NCBI GenBank assembly: GCA_013812805.1
Contig: JACCSV010000083.1
Location: 1 to 11,921 of the forward strand
Reading direction: 5' to 3'
Length of the DNA stretch: 11,921 nt
Source of the DNA: Sphingomonas sp.
GTDB lineage: Bacteria; Pseudomonadota; Alphaproteobacteria; Sphingomonadales; Sphingomonadaceae
A model generated the notes under the pieces. That model was not told the DNA's origin. It saw only the letters and a program-made list of their open reading frames with translations, and ran no database searches. The position numbers and the translations under genes were made by a program. Positions within the stretch are counted from its first letter, which is position 1; each line of letters begins with the position of its first letter. Shown here piece after piece: positions 1 to 8,178 of this stretch.

Positions 1-359
1 TGGGAGACCTCGGCCGGATCGTATGTGGGCAGCGCGAACAGCAAATAGCTGATCAGCCGAGTCAGGCTCGACAGGCTTTCCCTGACCTTCGACAGCGCGC
101 GTTCCGCCCTGCCGATCTCCAGCATCAACTCTTCGAGCACTTCGTTGGTGATGCGTTTGCGGTCCGGACCGGTGTCGCGCCGAAAGATGTTGGACTTCAA
201 GGTGTCGGTCTGGAGCGCAACCTCCTCGAGGACGTCGGCGGCGCGCTCGACGATCGCGTCGAGCAGGAAAACCAGGGTTCGCCAGGAGCGCTGCCTGGCG
301 GCCGGACCGGGAACGACCTCAACATGGAATACCAGCCCTCGCGAACGCCCGCCCGCCAT
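1..359 (-). CDS. CorA-like divalent metal transporter fragment (cut by window edge, apparently 5'-truncated)
   Basis: This minus-strand frame runs off the left edge. From the ATG at 359 it reads about 119 residues rich in amphipathic helix, including LLDAIVERAADVLEEV, SNIFRRD and a following segment ending SKVRESLSSLTRLISYLL. That pattern resembles the long stalk helix of CorA/ZntB magnesium and zinc transporters, whose two membrane helices and GMN motif would lie beyond the edge. The frame is closed by a stop at 429-431, and lepA starts at 444 on the other strand. There is thus no room for the usual N-terminal cytoplasmic beta domain of roughly 130 or more residues. Either the gene is a 5'-truncated remnant or it is an unusually short family member. 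An in-frame GTG at 392 is an alternative start. The family call rests on helix pattern alone and is moderate. Confidence 0.5.
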   Translation of the reverse strand, partial: MAGGRSRGLVFHVEVVPGPAARQRSWRTLVFLLDAIVERAADVLEEVALQTDTLKSNIFRRDTGPDRKRITNEVLEELMLEIGRAERALSKVRESLSSLTRLISYLLFALPTYDPAEVS

Positions 360-397
360 CCCCGTACAGCGGCGCCGCCGCGGTTTCCACACCAGCG

Positions 398-430
398 AGC
401 AGTGGCTGGCTGCACCGCCAGCCGTCTGCT
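398..430. other. Strong hairpin just upstream of lepA
   Basis: Seven perfect base pairs (GGCTGGC at 404-410 with GCCAGCC at 417-423) enclose a six-base loop. After a small asymmetric bulge, five further pairs follow (AGCAG at 398-402 with CTGCT at 426-430). It sits in the gap between the divergent CorA-like start and the lepA start, ending 13 bases before the lepA ATG. No T-tract follows on either strand, so a Rho-independent terminator is unlikely. Position suggests a leader structure of the lepA message or a protein-binding palindrome; function is inference. Confidence 0.45.
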
Positions 431-443
431 AGCGCGCGCGGAA

Positions 444-2305
<1,862 letters not shown>

Positions 2306-2309
<4 letters not shown>

Positions 2310-2319
2310 CCAAGGCTAT
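2306..2319. other. Palindrome spanning the two convergent stop codons
   Basis: ATAGCC-AA-GGCTAT is a perfect 14-base inverted repeat. It contains the TAG of lepA (2307-2309) and, on the other strand, the TAG of the Hsp70-like reading frame (2316-2318). With a two-base centre and no T-tract it is a poor intrinsic terminator by itself. It may be coincidence or a weak bidirectional stop signal. Confidence 0.35.
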
Positions 2320-2759
2320 TGCTCTTCGTCTTCGTATGAGATCAGCCGAATGTCGTCGATAGGCTCCACGTTTAGGTCTGCAATACGCATATCGGTGAGC
2401 AGTGAGTGGATTCCTGAGAAGTCCCCGTCTTTGACGACAGGCAAACCCTCCGAAAATTGGGTCGATTTGTACGAGAAAGCACCATTCTTTTCGGTGTCGA
2501 ACTCGAACATGTCGGGTTCCTCGCGAACCGAACTGCGGTTCAGGCCCCAAAAATAGAGAGGGCTTAGTGGTAGTGCCCGTGCAGATGCGAAATTCACCAT
2601 GTAAATGATCTCGTCCGAAAATGGATGAGCGCCTTCATACCCCAAAACGTGCACGAACGTCTGCGAGCTGCCCTTTAGCTCCCGAAATAAACCAATGTAT
2701 TTTCCAGCTTGAAATCGCTTGGCGGTCACGCCTTCGAACACACCGAAGCGGTTCTCCAC
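2316..2759 (-). CDS. C-terminal segment of the Hsp70-like protein in a shifted frame
   Basis: This 147-codon frame begins at a GTG, without a recognisable ribosome site, inside the end of the preceding frame. It has normal protein-like composition: VENRFGVFEGVTAKRF at its start, acidic IRLISYEDEEQ at its end. The overlapping 41-residue tail of the 804-residue frame is rich in Arg and Trp and looks like noncoding translation. Dropping one base near 2760 joins ANQVACI directly to VENRFGVF and gives a single protein of about 910 residues. I therefore read the two frames as one gene split by a frameshift, not as two genes. The run here shows no classical slippery heptamer, which argues against programmed frameshifting. 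I recognise no domain in this segment. Confidence 0.6.
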   Translation of the reverse strand: MENRFGVFEGVTAKRFQAGKYIGLFRELKGSSQTFVHVLGYEGAHPFSDEIIYMVNFASARALPLSPLYFWGLNRSSVREEPDMFEFDTEKNGAFSYKSTQFSEGLPVVKDGDFSGIHSLLTDMRIADLNVEPIDDIRLISYEDEEQ

Positions 2760-5049
2760 CTATACATGCAACCTGATTCGCGAGTAGGTTCAGTAATCCA
2801 ACGTAATCGACAAACCCTTTCTTGCCATGCTTGGCGGCGGCTATGTTGTCCACCGCCACGTTGATTTGCTCGACGTTGCCGGGTTTCATGAGCGCCAAGA
2901 GTGGCGATGCAAAAGTCAGATTCGAAGGCGACGCCTCCAGGCATTTGCGCAGGAGGGCCCATAATGGACCGGCTGAGCGGTGAGCGACGTTCTTAAAAAA
3001 TGCTGACTTGCCAGTTTTAACCGAGCACATATCCGCATACGCTAAGTACGCGGCGAGTGTCAGCAAGGCTTCAGCAGCTTCTCGCCCCTTTTCCTCCCGA
3101 CGATGGCTGTCTACTTCAGAAATAAACCGCGCTAACGGCACCGCGACGGGGTAAGGTAAATCGGCAAGCAATTCAGTGAGCTCTCGCCATTCCGGGGTGC
3201 GATTTCGCTCCTCAATCAGTTGGATGTCCTTGCTGTCGACGAACGAGCATGCGGACGCGCTAGTGCCGAAATCGAAGCCAAGATATGTGGAACTGCTGGT
3301 CTCCTCAGACGCGAACGTCATATCTATGTGGAATGGGCGGCCCTCTACCGCGACGCCAGGCGCCTGATCGCTCCGACCATAGATAAAGCGGGGCGTGGCG
3401 GTGCCATCCTCGCGGACCGTGAGCTCAACTTCGATGGCTTGCTGGAACTTTGCGTTTTGGGGCGTGGCCGCTCGATGATCCACGATGTTGTGCCGGGATT
3501 CGAGATCGTCGGGATCGAATGATGAGCGCATGAAGAAATATTCGAGCAGTCGTTTTGGAGGACTCTTCAATCGCACTTTCCAGACTAGCGGCTTGTCCAC
3601 CAGACCCCGCAGGCTGCTGGCTGATGGCAGGAGCACTCCATCATCAAAATCCGAGCCGATGCTAAGTTGGAGTTCCTTTGATATCGGCCTTGCCCGCTTG
3701 ATTTCGAGATCAGCGCCATCTGCCTTCAGCGCTAGGCACAAGCGGTTGTACGTAACCGCGCGAAAGTCGCCTTGTCCTTCCGTGAAAAAGCGGCGGGCGC
3801 ACTCGGTCGCGAGCCCTTTGGCCACGATTTCTTGAAAGCTCTCGGTAAGCTCAAGAATATTAGCCGTCCCAAGTTCCTTTTCAAGGTCGCGCGCGAGCAA
3901 CTTGGCGATCCAACGGATGTTAGACGATCCTCCGGAGAGGAGGACGACCGAAATTGGTTGCCCCTTCAATTCACTTGATGCGCGATCAATAGTTTTACGG
4001 ATCGAATCCCGCAGTTTTTGGCTCCAGATCCTCTCCTCAAATATCATCCTTAGCTTTCCAGCATCAATCTTAAGCGTCGCATTGGCCGCCACAGGGTCGT
4101 AAGGATTGATCGGAACCTGGATCGGATAGGAAGCTACGCCCGATAGATCGGCTTCCAAGCTCCAGCTCGCGATCGATTTGCAGACTGAAATCTTTGCAAC
4201 TTCGACGGCTTGTAGCAGTCGCTTGTAATGGCGAAAGAAGTCTCGCTGACGCTGAGAAACGGCGGTAAAATCGTCGGTGTTCCTATTTCGATTGGACCAT
4301 TCGATTGACTTTCGAATTTCGCTCCGAAGCGAATTATCGGCGGCCTCCATGATTAGAGATTCGGCGATCAATCTATTGATCGAGAATCCTCCTATCTGCA
4401 GAGACTTGGCGCTCAGAGGGCGACTATTGGTTCCCGATTGACTTACGTCGCCTGTTTTCGTGCTTTCAATCACCGAAATGTCGAACGTCCCACCACCAAA
4501 GTCCAGCACGAGCGCTATGTGTTTACGCAGCTCAGCAAGCCTAGGGTGACGCAAGCCGTATCGATAATACTGAAACACTGCGAACGGCTCAGGCATGAAA
4601 TCTATTTTTTCAAACTTACCGTGTAGCGCCCTGCGAATTGCTCGACGGTAGTTCGATAGCCAACTTTCCTCCGCCATATTCGAGCCGCTCAATGACAGTG
4701 GCTCAGCGATGAGGATGCTCTTCGGTAGGGGGCGGCCCTGCATGTTGAGCCAATTATTTACCTTGCCAAGCAGCTCCCGAAAGAAATCCTGTGCGATCCC
4801 GACAGACGTGCTTCTCGGAGTGTGAGGCGATGTAATCGTTCGCTTGGTCACAGCATCTGGGTCGTGCTGACCGAGATCAATTTTAAAGTCCTCAATCAGC
4901 TGTTCGGGGTTCGGGCACCGGTCGCGGGCTTCGGCGCCGATATGCGCGCGCTTTGTCTCGTCATAAAAAAGGATTGTTGGAACCACTGCACGTCCGTCGA
5001 TTTGCGCCAGATTGACTGACGTGATGAACGGCATTTTTTTTAGTGACAC
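2635..5049 (-). CDS. Hsp70/actin-ATPase-like protein, main frame
   Basis: The product is a predicted cytoplasmic ATP-binding protein of the Hsp70/actin fold, perhaps a chaperone-like ATPase. Visible motifs in the 804-residue frame are: GRAVVPTILFYD and IGAEARDRCPNPEQLIEDFK (19-56), matching the part of DnaK that follows phosphate-1; MPEPFAVFQYY (152-162), matching the EPTAAALAY region; phosphate-2 DFGGGTFDISVIE (183-195); and an adenosine motif VVLLSGGSSNIRWIAKLL (368-385). No phosphate-1 motif (GIDLGTTNS type) occurs at the N-terminus or upstream in the region read. The only candidate is YLGFDFGTSASACSFVD at 589-605. The GTG start at 5049 has AAGGGG six bases upstream and an in-frame stop close behind; ATG at 5034 is an alternative without a ribosome site. 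Residues after about 763 look out of frame, and the natural continuation is in the next entry. Base composition is near 50 percent GC in lines counted by hand, against about 63 percent in the flank. Confidence 0.75.
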   Translation of the reverse strand: MSLKKMPFITSVNLAQIDGRAVVPTILFYDETKRAHIGAEARDRCPNPEQLIEDFKIDLGQHDPDAVTKRTITSPHTPRSTSVGIAQDFFRELLGKVNNWLNMQGRPLPKSILIAEPLSLSGSNMAEESWLSNYRRAIRRALHGKFEKIDFMPEPFAVFQYYRYGLRHPRLAELRKHIALVLDFGGGTFDISVIESTKTGDVSQSGTNSRPLSAKSLQIGGFSINRLIAESLIMEAADNSLRSEIRKSIEWSNRNRNTDDFTAVSQRQRDFFRHYKRLLQAVEVAKISVCKSIASWSLEADLSGVASYPIQVPINPYDPVAANATLKIDAGKLRMIFEERIWSQKLRDSIRKTIDRASSELKGQPISVVLLSGGSSNIRWIAKLLARDLEKELGTANILELTESFQEIVAKGLATECARRFFTEGQGDFRAVTYNRLCLALKADGADLEIKRARPISKELQLSIGSDFDDGVLLPSASSLRGLVDKPLVWKVRLKSPPKRLLEYFFMRSSFDPDDLESRHNIVDHRAATPQNAKFQQAIEVELTVREDGTATPRFIYGRSDQAPGVAVEGRPFHIDMTFASEETSSSTYLGFDFGTSASACSFVDSKDIQLIEERNRTPEWRELTELLADLPYPVAVPLARFISEVDSHRREEKGREAAEALLTLAAYLAYADMCSVKTGKSAFFKNVAHRSAGPLWALLRKCLEASPSNLTFASPLLALMKPGNVEQINVAVDNIAAAKHGKKGFVDYVGLLNLLANQVACIGGEPLRCVRRRDRQAISSWKIHWFISGAKGQLADVRARFGV

Positions 5050-5213
5050 GCTGTACCCCTTGCATTCTCCCCTGACTTGCTAGCGCACCAACGTTTCATC
5101 CGCCACCATTCGAATTGCACAAAACTGCGAGGCCCCGGAATGCGACGGATTGCGGGCCGGATTACGGTGACATTTCACTCAATACGCTTATTCCCGGCCG
5201 CAGCCCTAAGCGG

Positions 5214-5525
5214 CTACCGCCTCCGATTGATTCGCTCCCAAACCCGCTCCTCGTCTCGGCTAAACTCGATCTTCACTTCCGAGCCCAACCGGATGAGCGC
5301 GCGGATTTGGCGGTCAGCGCTAATGTCGCGGAAGCGGCCGCGGAGCAGGCGGGAGAGGTGGGGTGGCTTGCCGGTATGCTTGGGGGCGGCGGCCTGACTG
5401 AGAGCGAGCAAGGATCACTTTAATCAGCTTTGACACCAGGCTGGCCTTGATCATATGCTCTTCGGCATTGGCCATGCCAGATCGGCGAAGACGTTGCCGC
5501 AAACTTTCGGTGATTTGCTACTTCG
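5214..5525 (-). pseudogene. XRE-type HTH antitoxin-like gene, broken by frameshifts
   Basis: Three successive minus-strand frames give the pieces of one small DNA-binding protein of the HTH_37/HigA-like kind, normally an antitoxin or repressor of about 100 residues. In order they are: SSKSPKVCGNVFADL (about 5523-5479), then GMANAEEHMIKASLVSKLIKVI (about 5480-5415), then LALSQAAAP and HLSRLLRGRFRDISADR with IRALIRLGSEVKIEF (5411-5214, ending in TAG). The family pattern is FADLG...AEEH..KA.LV..I, then LSQ..AA, then SRLLRGRFRD.S. Adding one G at the CTGGC near 5479-5483 would rejoin the first two pieces; the second junction near 5412 is less clean. No intact start codon is visible because an in-frame TGA (5526-5528) precedes it, and no toxin gene is recognisable upstream. 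I read it as a decayed or mis-sequenced gene. Confidence 0.6.
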
Positions 5526-5632
5526 TCAAATTCCCGCCTCAGCGCCGCAGCCAGCTGCTCGTCATGCCCCCGGCACGATTGCGCTCGAGCATTGTCCTCG
5601 CCGCCGGTGAGGTCGCCCATCCAGCCGTTTCA

Positions 5633-5647
5633 CCTTTGAATCAAAGG
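5633..5647. other. Perfect short inverted repeat
   Basis: CCTTTGA-A-TCAAAGG is a 7-base inverted repeat around one central base. It lies in the gene-poor stretch between the broken XRE-like gene and the HTH protein gene that ends at 5741. The rest of 5529-5740 shows no reading frame I can defend; it also holds a CCGGCCGGCCGG palindrome at 5713-5724. The short repeat could be an operator-like site, but nothing else supports that. Confidence 0.3.
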
Positions 5648-5740
5648 GAGGTCGGTCACGCGGACTAAATCTAACGTGACGTCGAAACTGTCGGCCGCTG
5701 CGCGCCCGCAGCCCGGCCGGCCGGCACTGGCTCTTCGAGA

Positions 5741-6736
5741 TTAGTCACGTGCCGTGTCGCGCTGCGCCTGTTCCTTGTGCTCGGCGATTGCCCGGCTTTC
5801 ATACTCCCGCCGCGCCGCCTCCTCATAAGCCACCTGCTCCGCCGCCGCCCGCGCATACACCTCAGCCCGAACCCGCACCTGCTCGTCATACCCCATCGCA
5901 GCCCAAGCCTCCCGCTCCACGCCCGGCGGCGGGTCGGTGCATTGGCCGAGGGCCTCGCTGCTCGGCTCGGTGCTGTGGGTGCCGTGGTCGTGGAGGTATT
6001 CGGGGCGCAGCGACACCGGCCGCATCGGCTCCCCGCTCGACGCCCAATATTCGCGGCGGTGGGCGTCGAGCCACTGGCTGAACGGGGTTTCGGCGATGTC
6101 CACCATCGCCTGGCCGCCACGCTGCACGTTGCTGAGCGCGTACCATGGGTCGAGGCCAACGCCGCTCGACATCAGGTCGAACATCACTTCCATGTGGGTG
6201 ATCTGGCGGAGGTAGAAATCGGCGGCGGCGATCTCGCCACCCAGGCGCGCCTCGCGCTCGACGACGACCTTGCGCAGGAATTTGTTGGCGATTCGCTCGA
6301 TCAGCTCGAGCCTGGAGTCCTCGTCCATCTCCGGCTCCGGCTCGGGCTCGTGGCCGCGCAGGCGCGAGGGCGGGGTGAGCTGGGCGTTGCGGGCAGCAGC
6401 GTCGGCGACTCCGGCGGCGATCCTGACGCTGCCTTCGGCCTTGGCGATCGCCATCGCCCGATCATAGGCGGCCTTGAAGCTGTCGGCGCCTTTGGCCTTG
6501 AGCAACTGGTCGACTCCGAACGGGGCCATGCCGATCGCCATCGCGGCGCGGCGCTTCGAGCCGGTCGCGGACAAAGCGGCGATGAAGGCGCGCTGGCGCT
6601 CCGCGCTCCAACCGTCGGCGCGGTTGTACTTGCGCGGCACGGGTACGAATTCGAGGAGGTCGCCGAGGTGGGTGAAATCGCCTTGCCCGGCGGTGCCGGT
6701 GGAGCGACAGCGGTCGCAGATCACGGGAATGGTCAT
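5741..6736 (-). CDS. Hypothetical protein with terminase-small-subunit-like HTH
   Basis: The product has 331 residues. The N-terminus carries one CxxC pair (ICDRC, residues 6-10). Then comes WSAERQRAFIAALSATGSKRRAAMAIGM (43-70) followed by a second helical segment DSFKAAYDRAMAIAKAEGS. This layout is typical of helix-turn-helix units that resemble phage terminase small subunits and is found in proteins common in sphingomonads. Residues 129-140 are a Glu/Pro-rich linker (EPEPEPEMDED). The C-terminus after 285 is an Ala/Glu/Arg-rich probable coiled coil. The open frame continues upstream to 7177, but that part overlaps the exported-protein gene and has shadow composition. The ATG at 6736 gives the coherent start MTIPVICDRC, though no strong ribosome site precedes it. 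DNA binding is inferred and the true function is unknown. It is divergent from the gene at 6891. Confidence 0.75.
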   Translation of the reverse strand: MTIPVICDRCRSTGTAGQGDFTHLGDLLEFVPVPRKYNRADGWSAERQRAFIAALSATGSKRRAAMAIGMAPFGVDQLLKAKGADSFKAAYDRAMAIAKAEGSVRIAAGVADAAARNAQLTPPSRLRGHEPEPEPEMDEDSRLELIERIANKFLRKVVVEREARLGGEIAAADFYLRQITHMEVMFDLMSSGVGLDPWYALSNVQRGGQAMVDIAETPFSQWLDAHRREYWASSGEPMRPVSLRPEYLHDHGTHSTEPSSEALGQCTDPPPGVEREAWAAMGYDEQVRVRAEVYARAAAEQVAYEEAARREYESRAIAEHKEQAQRDTARD

Positions 6737-6890
6737 GGCGCGGCGTATAACCAAATAGGTTCGTGTAGGAAAGCGCCGTGTGCGTGTCCGCCACCCGGGC
6801 GATCCCATCCGCAATGGAGGAAGTCTCAACACCGCGGCAATGTCTTCGGAACTAATCGGTAACCGACTTCGCAAAAGAAGGATTATCGGG

Positions 6891-7375
6891 GTGGGAATAA
6901 CAGCGACAAGCGCGCGCCGTGCCGCGGGGGCGGCGGTGCTGCTGCTCGCGGGGGCGGGCACTGCGGGGGCGCAGACGGTGGTCGCGTTCGACGGGGCGGT
7001 GGTGCAGAGCTGCGTGCTCAGCATCACCACGCCGGGCGTGCTTGGCGGCAACACCAACGGGACCGAAATCGGCTCGGAGCAGACCGGGGGCACCGCCGCA
7101 GTGCTGGCCATCACCGCCACCGCCGGCGCTCCGACGATCGCCTTCGCCGCGCCGACGATGAGCCTCAAGCCGGTCACCTATACGGGGACGGCCGCGGTCA
7201 CTATCGCTACACCTTGCCGGGGGGCGCCAACCAGGGCTACACCAGCGGGGCATCGCAATATACCAGCACCAACGCGCTCGGCGACACCGTCACGCTGCAC
7301 GCCAAGGCGACCGATGCGGCGGGGTTCGTCGCCGGCAGCTACCGAATCCAGACGACGGTGACATGCCAGCAATAG
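6891..7375 (+). CDS. Small exported protein 1, apparent frameshift inside
   Basis: A signal peptide is clear: twin-Arg-like start, VLLLAGAGTAGAQ, probable cleavage after AGA near residue 27. The mature part has beta-rich composition with a Cys at about 41 (VVQSCVLSITTPG) and a second Cys three residues from the end (TVTCQQ), the spacing expected of a disulfide closing a pilin-like or Ig-like domain. The frame that starts the protein ends at 7361 with Arg/Pro-rich noise. The natural continuation HYRYTLPGGANQGY to TVTCQQ lies in the neighbouring frame and ends at 7375. Adding one G to the GG at 7196-7197 restores a 161-residue protein. The GTG at 6891 is preferred because AAGAAGG precedes it with 9-base spacing; an upstream ATG at 6840 is possible. 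It overlaps the next gene by 13 bases. Likely secreted or surface-assembled; exact family not recognised. Confidence 0.65.
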
Positions 7376-7767
7376 CCGCCCGGATCGGCGCCGCGCTGCT
7401 TGCCGCGGCGGGGCTCGCCTCGGTGGCGGGCGCGGTCGGGCTGGGGCCGCTGGTCCATTCGGGCGTCACCAACAGCGAGCGCAAGGGCTTCTATCTGACG
7501 CTGATCAACCCCTATCCGGGGCGCGAGCGGTTTCGGCTATACAGCGTCGGCTGGGACAGCGAGGCGCCCGCAGGCGAGGTGCTGATCCCGGTGCCGCAGC
7601 CGGCGCTTCGCGGCAAGTCGCAGCGGCGGCTGCTGGTCGTCGCCACCGGCCTGGAGCCCGGGGAGGAACGTCGTTTCAGGGTCTGCGCCGAGCGTCTCGC
7701 TGCGGCCGGGGAGGGGATCATCCATGCGCGTGTCTGCTCTAAGCTTACTGCTCGCCGCCTCGGTTGA
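7363..7767 (+). CDS. Small exported protein 2, pilus-chaperone-like Ig domain
   Basis: The product has 134 residues with a signal peptide (ARIGAALLAAAGLASVAGA, cleavage near 24). The mature part reads KGFYLTLINPYPGRERFRLYSVGW, then PQPALRGKSQRRLLVVATGLEPGEERRFRVCAERL. This has the order of the N-terminal Ig-like domain of PapD-type periplasmic chaperones: a strand containing an NP turn, a proline-led strand, a basic anchor strand, then the PGEER/FRV strand. A full chaperone is about 220-250 residues, so the second domain is absent. Cys108 and Cys125 could pair. It overlaps the gene before by 13 bases and the gene after by 44 bases, which argues for one transcript and translational coupling. 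No usher gene is present in the window, so a complete chaperone-usher system is not supported. Confidence 0.7.
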   Translation: MPAIAARIGAALLAAAGLASVAGAVGLGPLVHSGVTNSERKGFYLTLINPYPGRERFRLYSVGWDSEAPAGEVLIPVPQPALRGKSQRRLLVVATGLEPGEERRFRVCAERLAAAGEGIIHARVCSKLTARRLG

Positions 7768-8125
7768 GCTGGCGTTAAGCTCGGCGGCGGCGGCGCAGTC
7801 GGGCGTTTATTTGCCGCAGGCGCCGCAAGGGCCGGGCGGCGAGGACAGCATCGAATCGGCGTCGGGAACCCGCTGCCGGCAGAGCATCAACTCCAGCGGC
7901 GGCTATGTCGACATCGGGCTGGCCGGAAGCGCCGGCTCGGGGATCCCGAAGCAATCGGGGGTGCTGATCTCGATCAACGAACGCGACCGCGAAGCGCTGG
8001 CTTATGCGCGAGTGACGATACCGCTCGGCCGCAAGCCGAAGCGGATCGATTGCAGCCAGATTTACGAGCTGGAGATCGCCCGGCTTCGGCAGGAAGTCGA
8101 GCTGTTGAGGATGAACGCCGAATAG
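7724..8125 (+). CDS. Small exported protein 3 with C-terminal coiled coil
   Basis: The product has 133 residues. The signal peptide is MRVSALSLLLAASVELALSSAAAAQ, with cleavage after about residue 24. The mature part contains a Pro/Gly-rich start, a Cys at 51 and a Cys at 110, and the segment GYVDIGLAGSAGSG followed by VLISINERDREALAYARVTIPLGRKPK. It ends in a charged helix (YELEIARLRQEVELLRMNAE) likely to form a short coiled coil. GGGAGGGG stands upstream of the ATG within the end of the preceding gene. The family is not recognised. The two cysteines and the packed arrangement with two other exported proteins suggest a periplasmic or outer-membrane partner of that set. The kinase gene follows after 53 bases that hold nothing I recognise. 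Confidence 0.7.
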   Translation: MRVSALSLLLAASVELALSSAAAAQSGVYLPQAPQGPGGEDSIESASGTRCRQSINSSGGYVDIGLAGSAGSGIPKQSGVLISINERDREALAYARVTIPLGRKPKRIDCSQIYELEIARLRQEVELLRMNAE

Positions 8126-8178
8126 CGGCGAATTGAAAACGGTGACTTTGGCGCCGAAATCGCGCAGCGTCCCGACTC

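Noticed and set aside
5028..5049. A-run (A8) at the Hsp70-like start as a programmed slippage site linking an upstream frame
   Set aside because: The upstream frames contain stops or meaningless peptides and no phosphate-1 motif, so slippage there would not add a plausible N-terminus.
5633..5647. Possible tRNA T-arm or attachment-site remnant
   Set aside because: The inverted repeat lacks the TTCRANY loop pattern, and no acceptor, D or anticodon arm can be drawn around it.
5777..6862. 361-codon plus-strand frame opposite the HTH protein gene
   Set aside because: Composition is that of an antisense shadow; the minus-strand product has a coherent HTH, linker and coiled-coil layout.
6737..7177. 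N-terminal extension of the minus-strand HTH protein to 478 residues
   Set aside because: It overlaps the signal-peptide gene on the plus strand and reads as low-complexity Ala/Val/Pro noise; MTIPVICDRC at 6736 is a better start.
6891..8125. Complete chaperone-usher pilus operon
   Set aside because: No usher or adhesin gene is present and the chaperone-like protein has only one domain's worth of residues.
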